Shown here: in pieces, positions 1 to 7,589 of the stretch
How positions within the stretch are numbered: the first letter of the stretch is position 1
Layout of the letters: every line of letters begins with the position of its first letter
From: NZWG01 sp964478995
GTDB taxonomy: Bacteria; Fidelibacterota; Marinisomatia; Marinisomatales; UBA1611
Length of the DNA: 8,858 nucleotides
NCBI GenBank assembly: GCA_964478995.1
Contig: CAYZJY010000074.1
Coordinates: 1 to 8,858 of the forward strand
Reading direction: 5' to 3'
Translations under genes and position numbers: made by a program
Notes under the pieces: model-generated
What the model was told of the DNA's origin: nothing
Database searches by the model: none
What the model saw: only the letters and a program-made list of their open reading frames with translations

Positions 1-383
1 GCCCAAGAACCATTTATTAAAGTATTATGTCCAAGATGGGTATTTCTTGAAAGAGTAAGCATAAGAGCAACTGTATGTTCTGCAGCAGATATGGTATTGA
101 CATCAGGAGTATTCATCACAACAATACCTTTTCTTGTAGCAGTAATAATATCAATATTATCTACACCTACTCCTGCACGCCCTATAACTTGTAATTGCTT
201 AGCATACTCAATCATCCTTGCATCTACTTTTGTACTACTTCGGATTATTAGACCATTAGCATCATGAGCAGAATCATATTTTTCGATTTGTGTTGATTCT
301 GGCAAATAGATAACGTCTAGCCCTGCTTGTTCCAAAATTGATATTCCAGTTTTAGAAACGGGGTCAGTGACAAGTACTTTCAT
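1..383 (-). CDS. serA: D-3-phosphoglycerate dehydrogenase, N-terminal part (cut by window edge)
   Basis: First enzyme of the phosphorylated serine pathway: it oxidises 3-phosphoglycerate to 3-phosphohydroxypyruvate with NAD+ in the cytoplasm. Reading the minus strand from the ATG at 383-381 gives about 127 residues beginning MKVLVTDPVSKTGISILEQ. The substrate-binding-domain pattern of the D-isomer 2-hydroxyacid dehydrogenases follows: a GLIIRSSTKV segment, then VIGRAGVGVDNIDI at about residues 66-79, then VVMNTPDVNTISAAEHTVAL, the linker into the nucleotide-binding domain. The Rossmann fold, catalytic Arg/Glu/His and any ACT domain lie outside the window. The start is 21 bp after the aconitase stop on the same strand, which suggests co-transcription; no clear Shine-Dalgarno precedes it. 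SerA is favoured over other 2-hydroxyacid dehydrogenases because of the VGRAGVGVDNID and NTP motifs, but without the C-terminus a related dehydrogenase is not excluded. Confidence 0.9.
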   Translation of the reverse strand, partial: MKVLVTDPVSKTGISILEQAGLDVIYLPESTQIEKYDSAHDANGLIIRSSTKVDARMIEYAKQLQVIGRAGVGVDNIDIITATRKGIVVMNTPDVNTISAAEHTVALMLTLSRNTHLGHNTLINGSW

Positions 384-404
384 TAGGATATGAAGTAGAT
401 CTGA

Positions 405-2666
405 CTATTGATTGTTAGCGCGAATCAAATTGAGTGCCGAGCCAGCCCTAAACCAATCAATTTGAGTTTCATTATATGTGTGACCACAAAGAATCTCATC
501 TTTTGTACCATCTGAATGCTTTACCACTAGATTCAATGGTTTATTTGGAGTAAAGGTATCAAGATTAATAAAATCAAAAACATCATCTTCGAGAATCTTA
601 TCATAATCCGATTTTTGTACAAATGTCAAACCTAACATTCCTTGCTTTTTTAGGTTTGTTTCATGAATTCTAGCAAAAGAACGTACTAGAACTACCCTAA
701 CTCCCAGATACCTTGGCTCCATTGCAGCATGTTCGCGCGAGGAACCCTCTCCATAATTCTCATCACCCACTACTATTGTTGGAATACCAGAAGTTTTATA
801 GAGTCTTTGTATGCTGGGAACAGTTCCATATTCTCCATTTAACTGATTTTTTACAGAATTGGTTTTTCCATTAAAAAAGTTGGTTGCACCGGTAAGCATA
901 TTATCTGATATATTATCTAAATGGCCTCGATATTTGAGCCAAGGCCCTGCCATTGAAATATGATCGGTCGTACATTTGCCTTTAGTCTTTATCAATAGTT
1001 TCATATTAGTAATATTCTTTCCATCCCAGGAATCAAAAGGAGTTAATATTTGAAGCCTATCTGAATTTGGATTTACTTTAACCTCAACATCCTCACTATT
1101 ATCGGTAGGTGCTTGGTAACCTAAATCCCCTACAGAAAAACCATTTTTAGGCAAATCCATCCCTTTTGGTGGTTCAAAAATTATTTTTTGTCCATCTTCA
1201 TTCATTAAAAAGTCTTTTTCCGGATTGAATGTTAGGTCTCCAGCTATCGCTAAGGCGGTCACTAATTCAGGCGACCCCACAAAAGCGTATGTATTTGGGT
1301 TACCATCAGCACGTTTTGAAAAATTCCTGTTGAAAGAATGTACTATGGTGTTCTTTTCCTCTTTATCTGAACCAACTCTGGCCCATTGGCCAATGCATGG
1401 CCCACACGCATTAGCAAAAATAGTTGCACCAAGTTTCTCAAAAACATTTATGAAACCATCTCTTTCAATTGTATGCCTAACCTGTTCTGAACCTGGTGTA
1501 ATTGTAAAATTGGCTTTTGTTTTCAATCCTTTATCCACTGCCTGCTGGGCGATTGATACTGATCTTGAGATATCTTCATAGGAGGAATTTGTACAAGAAC
1601 CAATTAATCCAACTTGAACTTCGGTCGGCCAATCTTCCTTAGCTGACTCTTCTTTCATTTTCGATATAGGGGTTGCTCTGTCTGGAGTAAATGGACCATT
1701 AAGGTGAGGCTCAAGTTGATCTAAATCAATTTCAATTACTTGATCATAGTAATCTTTAGGCTCAGCCATAACCTCATCATCGGACCGTAGTAAAGTAGCA
1801 TTTAAGTCTGCTAAGTCGGCAACAGCAGTTCTTCCAGTTGCCCTTAAATAATTGCCCATATGATCATCATAACCAAATATGGAAGTAGTTGCACCAATCT
1901 CAGCACCCATATTACAGATAGTCCCCTTACCCGTGCATGACATTACATCCGCACCTGGACCAAAATATTCCATTATTGCCCCAGTTCCTCCCTTAACCGT
2001 CGTTATACCTGCTACTTTTAAGATTACATCTTTTGCAGACGTCCACTTACTCATATTTCCAGAGAGTTTAACCCCAATTAACTTTGGAAATTTTAATTCC
2101 CAAGGCATTCCAGCCATTACATCAACAGCATCAGCCCCACCTACACCAATTGCAATCATGCCAAGGCCACCAGCATTTACAGTATGGCTATCAGTACCAA
2201 TCATCATACCACCTGGAAAAGCATAATTTTCTAAAACTACCTGATGAATTATTCCAGCTCCAGGTTTCCAGAATCCTATGCCATATTTGTTAGAAACTGA
2301 CTCAAGAAAATCATAAACCTCTCCATTTATATCCATTGCCTGAGCTAAATCTGTATTGGCACTTTCCTTTGCTTGTATTAAATGATCACAGTGCACTGTT
2401 GATGGAACAGCAACCTTATCCCTACCTGCCATCATAAATTGGAGTAATGCCATTTGTGCTGTAGCATCTTGCATAGCGACACGATCTGGTAAAAAATCAA
2501 CATAGGATTCACCTCTAGTATATTTTTTTTCTGCATAACCAGAAGGTAAATGTGAGTATAATATTTTTTCAGATAAGGTAAGTGGTCTATTTATTTTATC
2601 ACGAGCAGAGGCAATACGCCCTTCCATTTGTGCATATACATTTTTAATCATTTCTAGATCAAACAT
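405..2666 (-). CDS. acn: Aconitate hydratase, mitochondrial-type
   Basis: TCA-cycle aconitase: a cytoplasmic [4Fe-4S] enzyme that isomerises citrate to isocitrate through cis-aconitate. The protein is 753 residues, the usual size for the mitochondrial-type group. Visible signatures are DHLIQA (95-100), GTDSHTVNAGGLGM (157-170), GSCTNSSYEDI (356-366) and NACGPCIGQW (419-428), followed by a C-terminal swivel domain with GDENYGEGSSREHA (634-647). The cluster-ligand cysteines fall at 358, 421 and 424 and the catalytic Ser/Arg at 642/644. As I recall, these are the same numbers used for mature pig heart aconitase, so the protein aligns with it almost without net gaps up to the active site. This separates it from the longer AcnA/IRP1 group and from AcnB. 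The ATG at 2666 is supported by GGAGT ten bases upstream. The gene is divergent from porU, and serA follows in the same direction. No truncation or missing residue is seen. Confidence 0.97.
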   Translation of the reverse strand: MFDLEMIKNVYAQMEGRIASARDKINRPLTLSEKILYSHLPSGYAEKKYTRGESYVDFLPDRVAMQDATAQMALLQFMMAGRDKVAVPSTVHCDHLIQAKESANTDLAQAMDINGEVYDFLESVSNKYGIGFWKPGAGIIHQVVLENYAFPGGMMIGTDSHTVNAGGLGMIAIGVGGADAVDVMAGMPWELKFPKLIGVKLSGNMSKWTSAKDVILKVAGITTVKGGTGAIMEYFGPGADVMSCTGKGTICNMGAEIGATTSIFGYDDHMGNYLRATGRTAVADLADLNATLLRSDDEVMAEPKDYYDQVIEIDLDQLEPHLNGPFTPDRATPISKMKEESAKEDWPTEVQVGLIGSCTNSSYEDISRSVSIAQQAVDKGLKTKANFTITPGSEQVRHTIERDGFINVFEKLGATIFANACGPCIGQWARVGSDKEEKNTIVHSFNRNFSKRADGNPNTYAFVGSPELVTALAIAGDLTFNPEKDFLMNEDGQKIIFEPPKGMDLPKNGFSVGDLGYQAPTDNSEDVEVKVNPNSDRLQILTPFDSWDGKNITNMKLLIKTKGKCTTDHISMAGPWLKYRGHLDNISDNMLTGATNFFNGKTNSVKNQLNGEYGTVPSIQRLYKTSGIPTIVVGDENYGEGSSREHAAMEPRYLGVRVVLVRSFARIHETNLKKQGMLGLTFVQKSDYDKILEDDVFDFINLDTFTPNKPLNLVVKHSDGTKDEILCGHTYNETQIDWFRAGSALNLIRANNQ

Positions 2667-2807
2667 ATGATTTTGTACTCCAAAATAATTAATATTTTCA
2701 ATTTAGAATAACCTGAAACTTTTTTTTATAATCAAGAGTATGAATCTACTTGATATTAACAATACTTTACAACGCACTTGATGGTCTGTTTATTTTATTT
2801 TCGAACA
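2667..2807. promoter_or_regulatory. Divergent intergenic region between aconitase and porU
   Basis: This AT-rich gap of 141 bp must hold start signals for transcription in both directions. On the plus strand there is a TATAAT at 2727-2732 directly after a run of eight T; the hexamer 17 bp upstream (TAGAAT, 2704-2709) is only a weak -35. On the minus strand, TTGATT followed by poor -10 candidates (such as TATTCT) gives no convincing sigma70 promoter. I see no clear operator, hairpin or riboswitch. Promoters are expected from gene orientation, but their exact positions are not established. If the upstream TTG or ATG starts of porU were used, the gap would shrink by about 30 bp. Confidence 0.35.
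2677..2681 (-). promoter_or_regulatory. Shine-Dalgarno of the aconitase gene
   Basis: On the minus strand the sequence GGAGT lies ten bases before the ATG at 2666. It is one of the few clear ribosome binding sites in the window and supports the chosen start. Confidence 0.6.
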
Positions 2808-5800
2808 ATGTTTAGATACTTTGGTTTTATATTAATCCTGAACAGTCTCCTGTTTTCTGCTGTTACAAGGCAGGTAATTAGAAATAGTTCAGATCAAGTT
2901 ACAATCAAATTGAAAATAAAAGCCCAAACTGAGGCTGATTTATTTCCTATTTCATTATTGATAGGGTTACCAAATAAAAAAATCCCTATAGCCACAGTTT
3001 CCTATGATAATGAGACGAAAATCTCATTTAAGTCCTTACAAAAACCCAAATCAGGTTTTGAATGGCTCAATAAACAAAGACTACAAGGACTAGAAACAGC
3101 AACCTTATCAGTTTCACCCTTATTAAATAAAAATTCATATTATCAAACAATAGTCATCAACATAGAGTTTGAAAATAAAAAAGAATTATACAGGACACCA
3201 ACTCCCTCTGAAATTGAATTATTGAAAAATCGAATTATTAATTGGGAGATTGCAAAGGATTGGATTCAGCATAAAGAACGAAATACAAAAAAGATGATAG
3301 ACCTTCCAAATGGTAAATGGTTTCAATTCCTCCTAACTGAAGATGGAATTTCAGCGATTACATTTGCTTCAATATCTTCATTAATTGATGATGTATCATT
3401 AATTGACCCAAGGTCATTTTCAATCTTAATGAGTTATGAATTAGGCAGATCTAGGACACATAGTTTTAATCAAACCATAGTTGATAATCACTATGAAATC
3501 CCGATTATTGTTACAGGTGAAGATGATGGCTCATTCGATGATGGTGATAAAATTGTTTTTTATGGACGCGGGCCATCAGGATTTGATATTGAAAATAATG
3601 TTATGGAATGGAACCAAAATATTTATTTCACATCAAATTCATGTTGGCTTTTTATACCAGATGATAATCAAGTAAGAGGCAAACGAATAAGCGAGGCAGA
3701 ACAACCGCAATCAGGAATACTATTTGATTATGGTATTTCATCACATCATATTGAATCTGATTTAATTAATCTAAAGGCATCAGGTACAGAATGGGTTAGC
3801 AATCCAATTCCTTCTGGTGGCTCCCAGCCAATTGTTCTAAACCTGCCATTACCAAAATCAGGTGCAGATATTTCTATTTTGGCTCGTTTTAGAGGCCATT
3901 CCGTAACAGAGACTTCATTGTCAAATCATGAACTAAGCATAAGATATGGAAATGTTGATGGCAACCAATTAGGGTCAATAGTTAATTGGACTGGAAACTC
4001 TGCAAGAGAGTTTTCAACAAACGCTCCTAACCTAGATTTAAATGATGGGGCTAATATATTTTATATAAAAAATCAGTCTATGGATCCTAATTCCTATCCA
4101 TACTTGGACTATTTCCAATTACACTATGGTAGAGAACTACATTATGGACAAAACTATGAATTTCTAGCACCTATTTCTAATCAAGATATAAGATTTCTCT
4201 TCTATGGACAAAGGCCTTCAGATATAAGATTATGGGATATTAGTAATCTATTAGACATCAGAAGTCTTAGTATTGATAATGAAGGATATTGTAATACCTC
4301 CCCTTCATCTAATAATCCTAGTCGCTTCGTACTATTTACTGAAACAGATATAAATTACATAAATGGTTTAACACTAAAAGAAAATCAATCTTTTAATATT
4401 CTTCGGCAAACAGACATACAGGCAAACTATTTAGTCATAGGACCAGAACAATTCAAAAATGAGGCTGAAGAATTATTAGTCCTTAGGAACCCCGCAATTT
4501 ATGCAACACTCGAACAAATATATTTTGAATTCAGTTCAGGAAATCCAGATCCAATGGCAATACGTAGTTTCATTCAGTGGACACAAGAACAATGGAATGC
4601 ACCACACCCTAACTGCGCTTTATTTCTAGGAGATGCAGGTTACGATTATAGAAACATAACAGGACAATCATCCATAATTGTACCAACAATCCAGGTGCAA
4701 TCATCAAGAACCTACGCAACAGATGATCTATTAGTATCTATTTATGGTAATATACCCGAAATAGCCACAGGTAGATATCCTGCAAAAAATGAGAATGAAG
4801 TATCTGATTTTATTGATAAAGTAATACAAACAGAAACTAATCCAGAATATGGGCCTTGGCGTCAAAAAATCACTCTAGTCGCAGATGATGCCGCAAGGCC
4901 AGAACCAAATCATGGCTCAATCAATACTGGGAAATCCCATACCCTTAATTCAGAGCAGTTAGCATCAGTGGTGCCACCTTCAATATATACGAGCAAAATA
5001 TATATGATGGAATTTCCAGAAGTGAGTGATGCTTCTGCATATGGAGTAATAAAACCAGATGCTACTGAGGCATTATTCAGTTCACTCAATTCAGGAACAG
5101 CCATTATCTCATATATAGGCCATGGATCGCCATACCAGTTAGCTCAGGAAAAATTACTTGATATGAATCGAGGTGACTTAAATCAAATCAATACAGGGCG
5201 TAGGCTGCCTATTTGGATAGTAGGGACATGCTCTTTTGGGCATTTTGACGATCCAACCACAGAGTCATTTGCAGAAGAGTTAATTAGATCACCAATGAAT
5301 GCGGCTGCGATGGTAATTGCTACCAGTCGTCCAATCACTGTAGTTGGGAATGAACGTTATACCCTTGATATTTTTGAAAGAATCTTTGTAAATAATAGTG
5401 TCAGTAGTGATAAGGTTGGCATCATATTACAATCAATAAAGGATGGAACAAGTGAAGCACAATATTTCCATCTTTTTGGAGACCCCGCAATGAAATTACC
5501 TATGCCCTTTGATACCTTGGCTACAATAAATATTTCCCCAGATACATTAAAGACACTCGAAACCGGAAATTATACTGGCACACAAAATATTATTTCTGGG
5601 AATGGAAGTGGGTATGTTACACTGAAGGATGCTCCACAGTATGTAACAAGAGAATATGAGATTGAATCTGAAACATATTCATTGTCCTATATCCTTCCTG
5701 GTCCAACACTATTCCGTGGACAATTTTCATTTTCTGGTCAATCAATTGGTGGTGAACTCAGGATTCCACAAGACATATCCTATTCCAATGACCCTGCATC

Positions 5801-6518
5801 TCTTTTGGTCTATATGCATAATGATCAAAATGAAATGCGTTCATCAATCAACACAATTTATTTATCTGGAGGTAATTCAACCGATGATAATTTCGGCCCT
5901 CAAATCTCATTTGAGAATATTAAAGGAACAAGACTAGAATACGGAGATCATTTTTCTGATGATGGACAACTACTCATAAGACTTTCAGACCCCTTAGGAA
6001 TAAATTTAACAAATGAACCTGGGCATGAAATAATGATTAATGATTTAATTTCAATTAATTCAACTATAGCTACAGATGACTTTTTCTATGATCAGAACAG
6101 CATTACTACTGGGACAATATTATATACTTCAAATGATGAGACTATGTTCTTAAGAATCAAGGCGTGGGACAATGCTAATAATCCATCTGAAAAAGAAATT
6201 AAACTTTTTAAATCAGATGGGAGTCATCTGAGGATATACAATGCCTATAATTTTCCAAATCCATTTATGAATAAAACCCAATTTTCTTTTGAAGTAACGC
6301 AAGATTTTGACTTGAATTTAGATCTTTACACTTTGGGAGGAAGAAGAGTTTGGTCCTACAAACAATTTAATCTAGGGTCTGGGTTTCATGCAATTGACTG
6401 GGATGGTCGTGATTCTTTTGGAAAAAAAATCGCTAATGGAGTTTATATATTCAGAATAAAAGTAATTGGTAAAAACTCCACGGTATCTTATATCGGAAAA
6501 TGTGCTAAATATGATTAA
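2808..6518 (+). CDS. porU: PorU-like C25 (gingipain-family) cysteine peptidase with FlgD-like C-terminal domain
   Basis: Probable type IX secretion sortase: in Bacteroidetes, PorU sits at the cell surface, removes the C-terminal sorting domain of secreted proteins and helps attach them. From the ATG at 2808 the protein has 1236 residues, close to known PorU proteins. It begins with a signal peptide (MFRYFGFILILNSLLFSA), followed by a long beta-rich N-terminal region containing the YLDYFQLHYGREL segment typical of the family. The peptidase C25 domain spans roughly 537-900, with the catalytic dyad visible as His772 in YIGHGSP and Cys808 in VGTCSFGHFDDP. It closes with FHLFGDPAMKLPMP. Residues from about 1143 to the end form a FlgD-like/T9SS-type domain (NFPNPF, GxHxIDWDGRD, ANGVYIFRI). 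In-frame TTG (2778) and ATG (2781) codons lie upstream; 2808 is preferred because it gives a normal signal peptide, and none of the three has a Shine-Dalgarno. No other T9SS gene is in the window. maf follows 18 bp later. Confidence 0.85.
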   Translation: MFRYFGFILILNSLLFSAVTRQVIRNSSDQVTIKLKIKAQTEADLFPISLLIGLPNKKIPIATVSYDNETKISFKSLQKPKSGFEWLNKQRLQGLETATLSVSPLLNKNSYYQTIVINIEFENKKELYRTPTPSEIELLKNRIINWEIAKDWIQHKERNTKKMIDLPNGKWFQFLLTEDGISAITFASISSLIDDVSLIDPRSFSILMSYELGRSRTHSFNQTIVDNHYEIPIIVTGEDDGSFDDGDKIVFYGRGPSGFDIENNVMEWNQNIYFTSNSCWLFIPDDNQVRGKRISEAEQPQSGILFDYGISSHHIESDLINLKASGTEWVSNPIPSGGSQPIVLNLPLPKSGADISILARFRGHSVTETSLSNHELSIRYGNVDGNQLGSIVNWTGNSAREFSTNAPNLDLNDGANIFYIKNQSMDPNSYPYLDYFQLHYGRELHYGQNYEFLAPISNQDIRFLFYGQRPSDIRLWDISNLLDIRSLSIDNEGYCNTSPSSNNPSRFVLFTETDINYINGLTLKENQSFNILRQTDIQANYLVIGPEQFKNEAEELLVLRNPAIYATLEQIYFEFSSGNPDPMAIRSFIQWTQEQWNAPHPNCALFLGDAGYDYRNITGQSSIIVPTIQVQSSRTYATDDLLVSIYGNIPEIATGRYPAKNENEVSDFIDKVIQTETNPEYGPWRQKITLVADDAARPEPNHGSINTGKSHTLNSEQLASVVPPSIYTSKIYMMEFPEVSDASAYGVIKPDATEALFSSLNSGTAIISYIGHGSPYQLAQEKLLDMNRGDLNQINTGRRLPIWIVGTCSFGHFDDPTTESFAEELIRSPMNAAAMVIATSRPITVVGNERYTLDIFERIFVNNSVSSDKVGIILQSIKDGTSEAQYFHLFGDPAMKLPMPFDTLATINISPDTLKTLETGNYTGTQNIISGNGSGYVTLKDAPQYVTREYEIESETYSLSYILPGPTLFRGQFSFSGQSIGGELRIPQDISYSNDPASLLVYMHNDQNEMRSSINTIYLSGGNSTDDNFGPQISFENIKGTRLEYGDHFSDDGQLLIRLSDPLGINLTNEPGHEIMINDLISINSTIATDDFFYDQNSITTGTILYTSNDETMFLRIKAWDNANNPSEKEIKLFKSDGSHLRIYNAYNFPNPFMNKTQFSFEVTQDFDLNLDLYTLGGRRVWSYKQFNLGSGFHAIDWDGRDSFGKKIANGVYIFRIKVIGKNSTVSYIGKCAKYD

Positions 6519-6528
6519 TTAAATTATT

Positions 6529-6532
6529 AGGA
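6529..6532 (+). promoter_or_regulatory. Ribosome binding site of maf
   Basis: AGGA lies four bases before the maf ATG, inside the 18-bp gap after porU. It is short and closely spaced but supports the start at 6537 and translation from a porU-maf message. Confidence 0.4.
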
Positions 6533-6536
6533 AAAA

Positions 6537-7127
6537 ATGGACATTATACTGGCATCAGCCTCGCCTCGGAGGAAAACTATTTTATCTCAAATTGGTATAC
6601 GATTCACCATAATGAAGAGTAATACTGTAGAGGATTTCTCTCTTAATCTACCGCCAGAGGCTTTTTGTGAACATTGGGCAAGAGAAAAGGCAAAAGATAT
6701 TGCAAAAAATCACCCAAACTCACTTATTATTGGAGCGGATACAATCGTGGTATTAGACAAAATAATACTAGGGAAACCACAAAATAGGGAACAAAGTATC
6801 TCAATGCTTAAATCTTTGTCCGGTAGGACGCATGAAGTCCTAACTGGTGTTTCCTTCATCCATTTAGATTCTAATTTTGACATAACCTTCAATGAATCTA
6901 CATTAGTTTCATTCGATACTTTAACTAATAATGATATTTTAAATTATATTGATACCTATAATCCTTATGATAAGGCTGGAAGTTATGGTATCCAAGATAG
7001 GTTTTCTATTCACATCAACAAAATCACAGGTTGTTATTATAATGTAATGGGCTTCCCAATTTCAAAATTCCATAGGAAACTTAAATCTGCAATAAAGGAA
7101 AAAGTCATAATTGATTGTGATCAATGA
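6537..7127 (+). CDS. maf: Maf-family nucleoside triphosphate pyrophosphatase
   Basis: Cytoplasmic house-cleaning enzyme that hydrolyses non-canonical or excess nucleoside triphosphates (dTTP, UTP and modified pyrimidines in the YhdE branch) to monophosphate and pyrophosphate. The family is also linked to septum inhibition. The protein has 196 residues, the normal length. Signatures are SASPRR at 7-12 (phosphate-binding loop), IGADTIVV at 65-72 with the catalytic Asp68, then GKPQNREQSISMLKSLSGR, and DKAGSYGIQD near residue 145. The DKAG-YGIQ form and the ending NVMGFPISK resemble the dTTP/UTP (YhdE) type more than the m7GTP (YceF) type, but substrate assignment is inference. The ATG has AGGA upstream. 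The 3' end overlaps arfB by 17 bp, so the two are likely translationally coupled. Confidence 0.93.
   Translation: MDIILASASPRRKTILSQIGIRFTIMKSNTVEDFSLNLPPEAFCEHWAREKAKDIAKNHPNSLIIGADTIVVLDKIILGKPQNREQSISMLKSLSGRTHEVLTGVSFIHLDSNFDITFNESTLVSFDTLTNNDILNYIDTYNPYDKAGSYGIQDRFSIHINKITGCYYNVMGFPISKFHRKLKSAIKEKVIIDCDQ
7095..7099 (+). promoter_or_regulatory. Ribosome binding site of arfB, inside the end of maf
   Basis: AAGGA lies 11 bases before the TTG at 7111 and 17 before the next candidate start, GTG at 7117. The spacing therefore favours the TTG start. Confidence 0.45.
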
Positions 7128-7536
7128 AAAAATTTCTATCTTTGATGATAAGATAAGATTCAAAGCAATACGTTCGACAGGGCCTGGAGGTCAACACGTA
7201 AATAAAGTATCTACAGCAATAGTACTAAAATATGATATTAGCGATCATAATTATCCGGAATGGTTTATAAAAAACTTAAAAAGAAATGTAAGCAGCCAAC
7301 AATTATCAAATAATGAAAAAATTATTATTATTAAATCACAACGATTTCGATCTCAATTAAGAAATAAAGAAGAAACAGTTCGCAGATTAAAAAAAATATT
7401 TCAAAAATCATCCATAAAAAATAAAACTAGGCGAATGACCTTCCCAACAAGAATATCAAAAGAAAAAAGATTGAGTAATAAAAAAAAACAAAGTAAAAAA
7501 AAGAATTTAAGAAAAACTCCAAATATTGATGATTAA
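7111..7536 (+). CDS. arfB: Peptidyl-tRNA hydrolase ArfB (ribosome rescue, YaeJ family)
   Basis: Rescues ribosomes stalled on mRNAs without a stop codon: the basic C-terminal tail enters the empty mRNA channel and the GGQ loop releases the nascent chain. The protein has 141 residues against about 140 in E. coli. From the TTG start it begins MIVINEKISI, matching the MIVIS start of E. coli YaeJ. The catalytic GGQ sits at 26-28 in STGPGGQHVNKVSTAI. The tail keeps the family pattern FRSQxxN, then TFPTRISKEKRLSNKKKQSKK, rich in Lys/Arg. The codon-recognition domains of RF1/RF2 are absent, so this is not a canonical release factor or a fragment of one. The gene starts 17 bp inside maf, which implies coupling. 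Two A runs (7480-7488 and 7495-7502) encode part of the lysine tail. Confidence 0.93.
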   Translation: MIVINEKISIFDDKIRFKAIRSTGPGGQHVNKVSTAIVLKYDISDHNYPEWFIKNLKRNVSSQQLSNNEKIIIIKSQRFRSQLRNKEETVRRLKKIFQKSSIKNKTRRMTFPTRISKEKRLSNKKKQSKKKNLRKTPNIDD

Positions 7537-7589
7537 ACTTCCTATGCGCAAATCAATATCTTTAACTTTAGTCATAGACTTTTAATATA

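Noticed and set aside
1225..2293. Plus-strand open frames of 69-118 codons (1225-1581, 1879-2226, 2084-2293) opposite the aconitase gene
   Set aside because: They lie antisense to a clearly conserved enzyme, show no recognisable domain, and have low-complexity compositions expected from the complementary strand.
2748..2783. ACTTGAT repeated twice upstream of porU
   Set aside because: A seven-base direct repeat in AT-rich sequence is easily due to chance, and no palindrome or helical phasing supports an operator.
4183..4230. Twelve-base direct repeat (AGATATAAGATT) within porU
   Set aside because: It is short and low in complexity, encodes similar residues (DIR), and is not a domain or mobile-element boundary.
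3481..5937. Open frames inside porU in other frames (3481-3675, 5656-5937, and minus 4910-5104)
   Set aside because: The porU frame is continuous with conserved catalytic motifs; these short frames have no family resemblance or ribosome binding site.
6710..6892. Minus-strand 60-codon frame within maf
   Set aside because: It is antisense to conserved Maf motifs and has no independent support.
7544..7585. Possible 13-codon leader peptide between arfB and rodZ (ATG at 7544)
   Set aside because: It has no Shine-Dalgarno, no attenuator hairpin and no run of regulatory codons; such short frames are expected by chance in AT-rich DNA.
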